Shown here: positions 23,814 to 34,510 of the stretch, one piece after another
How the letters are laid out: each line of letters opens with the position of its first letter
How positions within the stretch are numbered: the first letter of the stretch is position 1
Assembly: GCA_015680685.1 (NCBI GenBank)
Contig: MNCI01011140.1
Coordinates: 67,307-131,306 of the forward strand
Source: Gnetum montanum
Taxonomy: Eukaryota; Streptophyta; Gnetopsida; Gnetales; Gnetaceae
DNA: 64,000 bases
Direction of reading: 5' to 3'
Notes under the pieces: model-generated
Seen by the model: only the letters and a program-made list of their open reading frames with translations
Database searches by the model: none
What the model was told of the DNA's origin: nothing
Made by a program: the position numbers and the translations under genes

Positions 23814-24994
23814 AATTATTTTTATATATTAACTAAATGACTATCAAAATAAGACTTTATTGAAAATTTTTACAAAAACACAAATCTTTTTTGAGGAAAA
23901 TTTCCATCAAACTTAAGGTTTGATGATAGAAAAACCTCATTTCTAGTAAAATTTAGGAAACTATATAAGCATAATTTTATACAAGCTATTATGTGGGTAG
24001 GAAAAGAATAGTTAAAGTAGCTTTCTTGAGGATTCTTATATCATGAACACTTTCATATGTAATCTTAGTTGTAATGAATGCTTTTATTTCTTTTTCTTAC
24101 CTAGTTGAAGCCTCAACTTGATATTCATTTTTTTAGCAACTATCTTTGCTTCCTTTGCATCAAACTCCTTAACTGCTAATTTTTGAGATTCTTCCCAACT
24201 AGTTGCTTCAGTGTTTTAAGACATAAAAGCCTCTTCCTAAAAATCATCTTTACTAGACTCTTCTTGATATTCAGCTTGGGTAGTGCATCAATGGAAGCTA
24301 CCCCAAATATTGGAATGTACATAAAGTCTACTAGTGAGAAATATGAACTCATTTTGAAAGCCAAAGTAAGAAAGGGCTTTCACTAGATTCTCCACCAGCA
24401 AATTCCTTACAATAGGCTCTTAATGCATGCTTTAGACAACATCCTGTAACATATGGGATAAAAGGTCTTCTTCTTGCCCTTTCTCCAAGAATTGTTTTCT
24501 ACCTTACATAAAAAATTTCCTTGCTTTTTACCTAAACTTAAATTGAGAAATGATGGATTTATAAGCAATTCTCATATCTTTATATAGTGTAAGAGAAATT
24601 AGAATTTCTCTCCAATTCTACTAATGAACTTTGCTACTTAGCTAAATCTCATTTAACTTCCATCATCATATAGTTGGCTAATTTAAATTTCACTATCTAG
24701 TTGTTGAAATTAATTCACAACTAGGTAGTTATCTAACCATCTCTCCCTCTTACACTTATCACAAGTAATGATTACTTGAAATAATTAAAATTTATTTTTT
24801 GAACTAACACTTTGAATTAAATACATTAAAAAAAACAAATGTTCTAATGTATACATGTTTTATAATATTATATATAGACTTACTTAAACATACATATAAG
24901 ATACATATCATGGTTATATATTATATATGATATATGTTACTACTAAACCTATACATATATTAAATTTTATATATAAAGGTTTACGACTTACTGT
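23814..24994 (-). mobile_element. 3' interior fragment of D
   Basis: About 1.2 kb between D's polypurine tract and element C. It should hold the integrase C-terminus and 3' untranslated part. One 62-codon minus frame (24364-24176) has no recognised motif. 24780-24994 is TA-rich and may include a deletion scar where C lost the start of its 5' LTR. Confidence 0.5.
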
Positions 24995-25619
24995 CAATTG
25001 TATGGAGTTTTATTTGAGTGGCAATGTACTTGGACACATTCCATGAATGACAATAAGATTGAGATTGATTCTTATTCATTGCAATACTTTAACTTAGATT
25101 ATGTTTACTTTCCATGAAATTTACTTTTCATGTACTTAGTTAATATTTATGTTTCCATGCATATTAATGAATTGGTGAAATGAGTCTGACTAGTTTCGAG
25201 TGTAAAAATGTATTCACTTTGTAATCCCAGCAACGTTATTTCTTAGTTCACCTAGTAGCATAGCACTTGGTAATCCTAGTAGTGGATATGTGGGTTTAGG
25301 ACATATACGGAAAGATGGGAATGGACACTCATTGCCCATAGGCTAGTTTAGACTTTACTTTTCATTGTTAAGTAGCTTAATTAATTGATTTCTTCATTAT
25401 CATTAGGAGTAGCATAGGGCTAGACAACATCAATCATATGACTTACTTTGGACTAAACCATATGTGACAAGGCTACCACTAGTCCAAATGGGAAGACAAA
25501 AAATTGTGATCAAAGCATGATGATTTAGATGCATAGCTAGTCCCATCCATAGAATTTGACTGGATCATGCATGGATGCTTGTGATTTGTATGGTTGGACG
25601 TAGGGGTACAAGACTCAAT
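24995..25619 (+). repeat. 5' LTR of C, truncated at both ends
   Basis: Homology to the 3' LTR starts at about 24995 (tgtatggag), so roughly 530 bp including U3 and TATA box are lost. It breaks off after aggggtac; the expected terminal cttatca is missing. The following ttattattgttgctgg may be a remnant of the tRNA-Asp primer site. Confidence 0.7.
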
Positions 25620-25645
25620 CTCAATCTTATTATTGTTGCTGGAAT

Positions 25646-28088
25646 GTGTCCAAGACTACATCACATAATGAAAGAACTCATAGGAGAAATGATAGGATCT
25701 ATACTGAAGAAAATTGGAGTGGACAACCTCAAACAGGGGTTTCCTATGCTCATTTAGACCATTACTACACTCAAAGGCTATGTTCAACTAATGCAGAAAA
25801 TCCTAGAGGAGATGGATTTTGTCCTAGATCAAGGAGGGCCTCAAGGCCAAGGACCTTCTCAAAACCTAGAAAAGATAAATCAAGGGACCATGGGGAGAAT
25901 TATAGGAGCCATGGTGATTCTCCTAGTTCTTCATCTTTTTGTTCCTCTTCAACATTTAGTTCTAACAAAGATGAACGTAGATATAGAGATAGAGCTCCAC
26001 TATAGGGTCAAGATAAAGATAGAAATCAAACTCAAGGGCAAAATAAAAGACATGAAAATGAGCATAGACAAGATCATCACAATCAGATGAATAGAAATAT
26101 AGATTATTACCATTACATGTTTGGTAGAAATGAACCCTTGTTGGCCACTAAGAGCCTAATGTAGATCACAAAAGCAGTTAAGATATCTTGCAGGCATTGT
26201 AAAGAGAGTCGCCTACCCAGGCTTGATGTGAATAATATCCCTAAATTTGTAGGAGTCGATGATTTGGATCCACAAAATAATTTACATGCCTTCCATGATG
26301 CTTATGCTTTCTACAACATTGAAAGTGGTTGGAAAAAGCTGAAGGTCTTTCCTAGGACATTGATTGATAAAGCCAAAGTGTGGTATAGATCATTAAAACC
26401 AAATTCAATTTGATGATGGCCCACATTGCTAGAATGTTTCAACAAGAAATACCAAACCTATGCGAGGGTATCTAACATGAGGAGATAGATCCAAGGATAG
26501 AGACAAGAACAATGTGAACCCTTGGACATGACCTTAGATAGATACTATTCTCTACTAAATAGATGCGTAGGCCATGGTTTCTTTGAGGAAAAGTAGCTCT
26601 TCCACATCATAGATGGGCTTTGTAATGAAATAAGGGAGATCCTTGGGATGTATGTTCCAAGTAAATTATATGAGCTATGAACCCATGAGATCCAAGAGTT
26701 AATTAAGTGTTTGGAAAAAGAATAAGGAGAGTTATGCAAATGGGAGAATGTAGAGGAAAATAACTAGGATCCAACTCTTCAAAAGAAAAGTGTCGATATC
26801 TATGATAAGGAAAAAGAGGAAGCTATCATAGAGGAGAGAGTAGCATAAAATGAATCAAGTGATCATAATAAACCAAGGAAGCATAACCAAGAAACAACTA
26901 GGAACACTTATTGAGAAACAAGGAAAATGACTAAAGAAAGCAAAGCCATAGACTTAACCATAGATGAAGATGACAGATGTGACCTATGCATATATGATCA
27001 TACAAAAGGCTATTATCTAGTTGTGTCACATCTACATGAGTATTGGGCTTCTACATTAAATCCAAAATTTGTACAAAAGCACATGCCTAGGAGATTTCCT
27101 TTTCCACACAGTAATTATAGACAATCCTATAACCAATTGTAATCTCTGAGTGTGACTCCTTACCAGCCTTAACACTATCATCCAATGTAGTGGCAAAGCT
27201 CACAATTATGGGGGAGGTGATCATCAAACCAGCACTACCCTTACTACTAGCTAAACTCGTATGGATATTACATTCAACAATTTATTTCCTGGAATAGTTT
27301 CACTTCCTCTACCTTAAATCACTGCTATCACTCTCCCAAATATCTTCATCCCGCAACATCGTATATGAGATCACCACTCACATTTGTCATCCTTTGTCAT
27401 ATCCTCAATACTCTCATACTCACCTCCACCATATCTCACCTCCAACAACATAGGAAATTTCAACATCACAATATTAATGAGACAATGCCACTTGTGCTAC
27501 AAACATACATGGAAATGATAATGCTAGTAGATCTTACCCAAAACCTTGGAAACATCCTTTCTTTAGGACGGTTCCCATAGGTAAGCACAACACGTTGGAC
27601 TTACTAACTTATCAAAACTAGCAGAAGGCCAATTTGATGCAACAACCTTCCTCACCAGAATGATGTCTCCTAATCATATGAAAAAGCCAACAACCATCAC
27701 CACTCCAACAGAAGACATAAATGATGAACCTATCATTTTGGAGAAATAGAAGAATCCATGTATCACTACTAATAGTAAAGGGTGCAGTTGTGGGTTAGAA
27801 ATTTAAAATATTAACACACCCCACAACAAATTTCAAGAGCAAGTGTGTGAGAAAAAACCAATTTGCATAGTAGCCACTAAACCAGAAGATACCTAGTGGC
27901 TTGAAAATGAGAATATAAAATTGTTTGAAAGATGCATGAGCATAATTGTTGCACATATTAGTTCTATACTTAAGAAAATGGTCCAAATAGAGGACTTAGA
28001 CACATATATCTTACCCTTTGATTATGCACTAGAAAAGGATATTAAACATGGAGACTTGGGAATTAAAATAGAAAATTAAGAAGAAGAA
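25646..28088 (+). pseudogene. gag: gag of C, 5' part
   Basis: From ATG 25646 (MSKTTSHNERTHRRND). An open 119-codon Ser/Arg-rich N-terminus is followed by a Retrotrans_gag-like core near 26228-26700 (NNLHAFHDAYAFYN, KAKVWYRSLKPNS) and a degenerate knuckle (CDLCIYDHTKGY, last Cys lost) near 26970. Several stops. Interrupted at 28088 by A-3 and resumed at 34281. Confidence 0.75.
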
Positions 28089-28848
28089 TGATGAGTCATG
28101 AATTTGCTGGCTGTGATGTCGCTACTATGATATCACAACCGTGATATCCCAGTGGCTGTGATATCATAGCTATGATATCACATGGGCTGCGATATTGCGT
28201 ACACAATGTATCGTACGTGATATCGCATCCTTCCTGCCGCAATGTTTATAAATAAGAGGCGGCTCTCCCTCATTTGACATCTAGTTTAGTTTCTTAGCGA
28301 AACTATGGTAGTTTGATCCCTACAAAGATAGATTATTTTCCCATGTCTACCCGTAGTGTGGTGAATGTAATTGTATGACATCCTTTATTCGAGTGTGACA
28401 TACTTGGACATGCACATGACCGGTAATAAAGATCGAGATTACTTCATCATTGCAACATTCACTTTGTTTATTTATTTAATTGTTATTTACTACTTTCGTA
28501 GTTAATCTCTCTCACCCTTATCTCTTAGAATGCATAATGAGTACAACCTGATTACGATCATTTAAGTGTGACTACTTGGTAACCTAGTGGTGTACCTAGG
28601 ATCTACGCTTGGTAATCCTAGTGGTAGTCATGCATTCTCTTACCCTTTCTCCCCTAGCTTAGCTTAGTTAATATTCTCTTTCTATCGCCTTCAGGAGTAG
28701 CGGTTAGATTAGGAACACATCATACACCTCACTTTGGAATAAACCATATGTGACAAATATAATACTAGTCCAAGTGGGAAGACAACGTACTGCGACCTAA
28801 GGATAACTATCTAGGTGCCACAACTAGTCTGTCTACAAAGTTCGACCG
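28089..28848 (+). repeat. 5' LTR of A-3, cut by assembly gap
   Basis: Starts TGATGAGTCATG. GATATC modules at 28103-28228, TATA box at 28247-28254. It lacks about 65 bp present in the 3' LTR after agtcatgcat (near 28636). The last part of about 70 bp falls in the gap. Confidence 0.88.
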
Positions 28849-29245
28849 NNNNNNNNNNNNNNNNNNNNNNNNNNNNNNNNNNNNNNNNNNNNNNNNNNNN
28901 NNNNNNNNNNNNNNNNNNNNNNNNNNNNNNNNNNNNNNNNNNNNNNNNNNNNNNNNNNNNNNNNNNNNNNNNNNNNNNNNNNNNNNNNNNNNNNNNNNNN
29001 NNNNNNNNNNNNNNNNNNNNNNNNNNNNNNNNNNNNNNNNNNNNNNNNNNNNNNNNNNNNNNNNNNNNNNNNNNNNNNNNNNNNNNNNNNNNNNNNNNNN
29101 NNNNNNNNNNNNNNNNNNNNNNNNNNNNNNNNNNNNNNNNNNNNNNNNNNNNNNNNNNNNNNNNNNNNNNNNNNNNNNNNNNNNNNNNNNNNNNNNNNNN
29201 NNNNNNNNNNNNNNNNNNNNNNNNNNNNNNNNNNNNNNNNNNNNN
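28849..29245. other. Assembly gap (397 N)
   Basis: Unknown bases spanning the end of the 5' LTR, primer site and first part of gag of A-3. In A-2 the same landmarks are about 926 bp apart, so the stated length may be too short. Confidence 0.95.
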
Positions 29246-30791
29246 GTTAAAACCAAATTCAATATGACGCTGGTAAAAAATGGTAGAAGTCTTTAACAAA
29301 AAATATCAAACCTATGCAAGAGTGTCAGCCTTGAGGAAACAAATCCAAGGATGGAAACAAGCACAAAATGAACCCTTGGACATGGCCTTAGAAAGATATT
29401 ATGCACTATTAAACAACTGTCCAGGCCATGGGTTTTCCACGGAAAGGCTAATGTATCATATTATTGATGGGATACGTAATGAAACAAGAGAGACCTTAGG
29501 AATATATGCTCAAGGTCAACTATATGAACTACGAACCCATTAAGTCTAAGAGCTTATTAAGCGGGTAGCAAAAGAAGAAGGAGAAATGGCTAGATGGGAG
29601 AGTGTTGAAAAACATCAACTGGACCAAAATTTTAACTCAACAAAGGTCCATGATCATAAAAAGGAGAAATAAACCAATCTCAAGGAGGAAACATCATCTT
29701 TGCCAATACAAAAAACATTAGAAGAGGCCGAGGCAAATATCAATAAGATGTTGGAATGGATGAATCAAAAGCGTGGAGAATTTATCAACAACATTGGGGA
29801 TAGAGTTCTGACAACCCAAGAAGCAAGGCAAAACATTAGAAATTTGGAAAAAAAGAATGAAGGGAATAAGTGCTCAATTGCTAATCATACATATGAATGC
29901 AACATATGCCTGTACGATCACCCCAAGGGCCAATGCCCAATATTGTTACATTTACATGAGCATTGGGAAAACATGCTACATCCACAGTTCATACAGAGAT
30001 ACTATGTTTGATCATAGTGGTAACAATCCCAGTCATGGGGGCAACCACCACTAAACTGGAGGCACCCTTCATATTGTCCGAATCCAAATGCTTATCAAGT
30101 TCAACACCCTATTTCTCCAACTGGGCCAACGCACTTTATCTCACCACAATACCATTCTCCTCAATACTATCAACGCATGCCTCCAACACAACCACCATCT
30201 TATGCACCTTATAATCCTCCTAACTTTCAACATTCTCATCCTTTCCCTCCTTCCATAGTTCCACCAACTATTTCTAAGATGCCTGCACCACAACAACAAC
30301 CCATAAATGTTACTTGTGCTAATACTACCAACAGCAGTGAGAAACCCCCTCAACATCCAAAGTGACCCTTCTTTAAACATGGCCATAAGAAGGGATAACA
30401 CAATTCTGAGGCCACTACATCCTCCAACTCAGCACAAGCCCCACACTGTGGTGCACCCTTACCTTTGAATCCAACACCTCATGTAACTTCATCAGGGCCA
30501 CCAACTCACACTCCAACAACCATACGACCCAATGAACACAAACATGGGAGGCATCATCCTAATCCTTGCATACCATCTAACGGTCCCAAATATCATAGTG
30601 GGTCAACTCGTTATCCGTGAACTACATCGTATAAAGTGCCCCACTATGCTTACTACAATAAACTGTGTGAACCCCGATGGGGTAAGTATGGACCAGTTCC
30701 AATACTTCCAACATGCAAGGATCCTCAACCTTCATTTATTAATCCTTGTCATGCTCAATTGTTTAGTTATGGGGGATATCCCCCATTCTAA
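29246..30791 (+). pseudogene. gag: gag of A-3, best-preserved copy
   Basis: 5' part lost in the gap. The core is open from 29280 to 29543 (FNKKYQTYARV, LRKQIQGWKQ, EPLDMALERYY, HGFSTERLMYHIIDG). A helical, Lys/Glu-rich linker at 29700-29850 is followed by an intact zinc knuckle CNICLYDHPKGQC (near 29895-29935, CX2CX3HX4C), then a Pro/Tyr/Gln-rich tail ending GGYPPF, TAA at 30789-30791. A handful of stops remain. Role: capsid/nucleocapsid by homology. Confidence 0.85.
30769..30786. promoter_or_regulatory. Perfect 18-base palindrome at the gag stop
   Basis: ATGGGGGATATCCCCCAT, 2 bases before the TAA. Near-palindromic forms stand at the same place in A-1 (7158-7175), A-2 (19734-19751) and G (63926-63942). 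As RNA it could form a 7-bp stem with an ATAT loop, or pair between two genomes. Confidence 0.6.
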
Positions 30792-32169
30792 ATAATAAGT
30801 AGGATTAATAAATATTTTTCATTTTCTTTAATTTTACAACATTTTGTTTTTCATTTTTTCATTTTTCAACTTTTTGTTTTATCTTTTTATGTTTTTGTGT
30901 TTCTGTATTTTTACGTTTTTGTAAGTAATCTCATCTACGAATAAAACACTCATGTGGATCGTTGGTTGAGGTGTGTTCTATGTTATTAATTCATGAGTGA
31001 TCAATTATTTGGAATAGTGAGCCCATTACATCCACTCATCCACTCTACAAATAAGAGGTTCTATTCAAGGGTACAATGATATTCTTGAATTTTTCAAAAC
31101 TTAAAATTAATTTTGTGTTCATTGTACCCAGAATGAAGAAGGATGGACCAAGAGGGAATTATTAGGGTGTGACATCAAGGGGAGTTGTGGATTCTCTTTG
31201 GTGACATCTATGGGAGTTATCATGCAATGTTGTTGTACTAAGATCCTTGTAGATCTAATGAAAAATGGGAGTAAGAGTAATCAAAAGGGCACTCAAAAAT
31301 CAAACGTTGTTCTAGGGGGTCCCATTGGAAAGACATGCACCCATGCTTGAAGGTTGACGGCTTCTCTAGATTCAGTATTCAAAAAAAAAGAAGAGAGAGA
31401 GAAAAGAAAAAGGAAAAGAAAAACAAAGTGCCACAAAACAAAAGTCACTCCTCCCTTGAAAAAAATGCCAAGTGATCGTATACCTTGTTGTTTTGGTACT
31501 CTCATAGTTGTTCATCATGGGATGAAATAATGCGATGTCACTGATTAGAGGAATAGACTTGGTCCTGATCTTGGAATGATGGGGTAATGGCAACTTAATC
31601 ATGATTTTCACGTAGGATTCACTATGTCCTGGGTCAGTTACCTCATGTCCCAATCTCTACGATCCCTTCTATACTTCATCTCATCTCACTGTTCGTGTAA
31701 TTGTAGCTCATGTCCCATGTAGCGTAGAATTTTCATCTCATTTCGGTGATATTTACATGTGTGTGTTTTGTGGAGTTAGTGCAGATTACATTTAACCCTT
31801 CTAGTACCCACGTAAACTTTCAGTGTGGTAACACAAGGGCATTATAGATTGGAACCTACTTTGGGGAGGACCCACTTGTGTAATCTTTTGTAATCTTCGC
31901 TTATGACACATCTCGCACACACCATTTCTTACCCTTAGCATATTACCAACAATTTTCTTTTCCTTATTACCATCACATAGTATTTTTTTCTACCATCCAA
32001 GGTCCTTATTGATGAATTCCACACCATCATAATTTTCGTGCCTTTAGAACTAGTTGAATTACCCTAGAACCCTTTAAAAATCATCCAGATGTGCTTAGTT
32101 TACATCGTTATATTCAAAGAAATATTAAAAATTTGGTACATTCTCTAGGTGCCCTAAATTTAATGAAAA
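30792..32169 (+). other. Conserved non-coding middle of A-3
   Basis: Aligns by eye with 7180-8570 and with 19729-18366 reversed. Purine-rich tract at 31380-31434. No credible frame. Confidence 0.65.
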
Positions 32170-32419
32170 TATATATACATGACTCCCTTGTGCTAATCAA
32201 TATCATTTGCAATTGTTCATGCAGGGGAAGTTTTTCAATTCCTCTCTACGGCTCGTGATTGCGCGTCCCTTGCTTTCATATCCATAACTTGCTCGTTGGT
32301 ACTCTAATTTTCATTCTATTTGAACCTAGACTGTTTAGCTTAGTCGTGGGGGAGGGGCACATGCCGAATAGTGCATAAATTTTTTGAAATTCATCATCAC
32401 CTGAAGGACATATTTAAGG
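32170..32419 (+). promoter_or_regulatory. Candidate internal promoter and leader of ORF2 (A-3)
   Basis: TATA-like tatatata at 32170-32177 followed by about 243 nt of leader up to the donor. The leader includes TTAGTCGTGGGGGAGGGG (32340-32357), a near copy of the element's own polypurine tract. Conserved in A-2. Activity is inferred. Confidence 0.4.
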
Positions 32420-32661
32420 GTAATTAGTTCTAAAATTAAGAATAGCATATGTCAAAAACAATTTCATCCCCTTAGCTATACCAGAAAATTAAATTTGGAA
32501 ACCACCTAAGTAAAGAGGACTCAACACTATAATCTTTTAAGGACATGTTCTTCCAATAATTAACATCACAAAGAAATAAAGTAAATCTATTAAGGCAAGT
32601 AGTAAGGTATAACCTAACTTTGGTAACAACCTTACTAACAATTAGTTCCATGTGATTGCAG
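32420..32661 (+). other. Candidate 242-bp intron before ORF2 (A-3)
   Basis: Donor G|GTAATT at 32420, acceptor GATTGCAG ending at 32661, directly before ATG 32662. Same length and ends as in A-2. Confidence 0.5.
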
Positions 32662-33366
32662 ATGACCCTGAAACACGGACAACAAGAAGGTCTTGCTCAA
32701 GGTGCGATCAAATGACCTAGGAGAGGTGAAGGACACGTTCCTACCAAAAAACATGTAGAGTAGGAGGAACAATCATTTAGTATCCACTAAGAAGACCCTG
32801 CTGTTGTACAATCAAGGCCTACCCTCTCTAAAAGTGGTGCCTGGTACTTAGGGGAAACGTACCAATTTTGGCATAATAAAGAAGAAGGCACCACAGTTAA
32901 CAATTGTGGTGTGACTATTGATTTCTCTGTTCAAGACATTTCGGAAGTATTAAACCTTTCGAATATAGGGCCAAAGGTTGCTCAGAACCAGCTGGACAAT
33001 TTTAGAACTGAGCAACTTAATAAACTATTGATAGAGAATAAAAGGGTGGCAGAAGAAAAAGAGAAGGTTGACTAGGATGCCTATATGGCACAAGCACAAA
33101 CTTACACGCCCTCCAAGGCATTCATGGCCTTACAAGAGGAGAAACTCCAAGCCATAATTCAAAGCCATCAAATCCCAAGACTTGGAGAGCAAGAAAAAGG
33201 GAAAGACACCTATGGAGGAGCCACTGCCACTAGGAACTACATGAGTTTCACCAATTTTGTAATCATAGGATTTTCTTTTGTGTTGTGTCTCAATTTTGTT
33301 TTCTTCCCACACTGCGACATCATCCCATTTTTCCATCTAATAATCCCATACCTATCCACTATGTAA
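32662..33366 (+). pseudogene. ORF2 of A-3, internally deleted
   Basis: About 234 codons with a few stops, ATG 32662 to stop at 33366. N-terminal segment with GAWYLGETYQFWHNKEEG and VTIDFSVQDISEVLNL, junction to NKLLIENKRVAEEKEK (coiled-coil type), C-terminus with a hydrophobic run (NFVIIGFSFVLCLNFVFF) that could be a membrane segment. The last 93 codons (33085-33366) are open. Deletion junctions look the same as in A-2. Confidence 0.55.
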
Positions 33367-33409
33367 TCAATGTAGCTTATTCTCACTTTAACTCGAGGAC
33401 GAGTTTTCA

Positions 33410-33425
33410 TTCAGTTGTGGGGGTA
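33410..33425 (+). promoter_or_regulatory. Polypurine tract of A-3
   Basis: TTCAGTTGTGGGGGTA abutting the 3' LTR. Confidence 0.8.
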
Positions 33426-34280
33426 TGATGAGTCATGAATTTGCTGGCTGTGATATTATAGCTGGGATATCACAGCCGTGATATCGCATGGGCTACGATA
33501 TCGCGTATGCGATGTATCGTACGCGATATTGTGTCCTCCTTGCCAAAATGTCTATAAATAAGAGGTGGCTCTCCCTCATTTAACATCTAGTTTAGTTCCT
33601 TAGCGAAGCTATGGTAGTTTGATCCCTACAAAGATAGATTATTTTCCCGTGTCTGCCCACAGTGTGGTGAATGTAATTGTACGGCATCCTTTATTCGAGT
33701 GTGATGTACTTGGACATGAACATGACCAGAAATAAAGATCAATATTACTTCATCATTGCAACATTCACTTTGTTTATTTATTTAATTATTATTTACTGCT
33801 ATCGTAGTTAATCTCTCTCACCCTTATCTCTTAGAACGCGGAATGAGTACGACTTGATTATGAGCATTTAAGTGTGAATACTTGGTAACCCAGTGGTGTA
33901 CCTAGGATCTACGCTTGGTAATCCTAGTGGTAGTCATGCATGAAGTCCAAGATGTGTACAGATAATCAAGGAACGGATGCTCATAACACTTAGGCTAGAT
34001 TAGATTCTCTTACCCTTTCTCCCCTAGCTTAGCTTAGTTAATATTCTCTTTCTATCGCCTTCAGGAGTAGTGGTTAGATTAGGAACACATCATACACCTC
34101 ACTTTGGACTAAACCATATGTGACAAATATAATACTAGTCTAGGTGGGAAGACAATGAACTGCGACCTAAGGATAACTGTCTAGGTGGCACAACTAGTCT
34201 GTCTGCGGAGTTCGACTGGATCGTGCGTGAAAACACTCGTATTCGTATGGTTGAGTGTAGGGGTACCTCACCACTCATCA
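33426..34280 (+). repeat. 3' LTR of A-3
   Basis: 855 bp, TGATGAGT...ACTCATCA. GATATC modules at 33447-33525, TATA box at 33553-33560. Confidence 0.9.
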
Positions 34281-34510
34281 AAGAAGCAAACACATATGGA
34301 CCTTCAAAAATAGAAATACCTTTAAGGCCAAATGAAGATGCATCTTTGATTAATCCAAATGAGACTATTACCAATGTTAGATGTGCTACTAGATGATTAA
34401 TTAAATTACTAACAACGATAGATGAGAAACTAGTGGTGTATAACTAGGGGATTGTGCGGTCCATCTCCTAAATGTCCAGTCATAAGATTAGTTATGTCAA
34501 GTCATGATGT
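34281..34510 (+). pseudogene. gag: gag of C, 3' end
   Basis: Continuation of C gag after A-3; it resembles the 3' end of G gag near 63700-63930 (block with gtgtataac...gtccat). The stop-region motif has decayed to gattagttatgtcaag (34487-34502). Confidence 0.55.

Larger units (their letters stand above)
28089..34280 (+). mobile_element. Complete non-autonomous element A-3 (family A)
   Basis: 6192 bp including a 397-base assembly gap, flanked by perfect AAGAA duplications (28084-28088 and 34281-34285). LTRs are the most alike in the window (about 94% by eye over the first 330 comparable bases), so this is probably the youngest insertion. Order: 5' LTR, gap, gag, middle, candidate ORF2 promoter and intron, shortened ORF2, polypurine tract, 3' LTR. 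No pol. Confidence 0.88.

Noticed and set aside
28807-29299. Frames of about 150 codons crossing 28849-29245
   Set aside because: They consist mostly of undetermined bases in the assembly gap.
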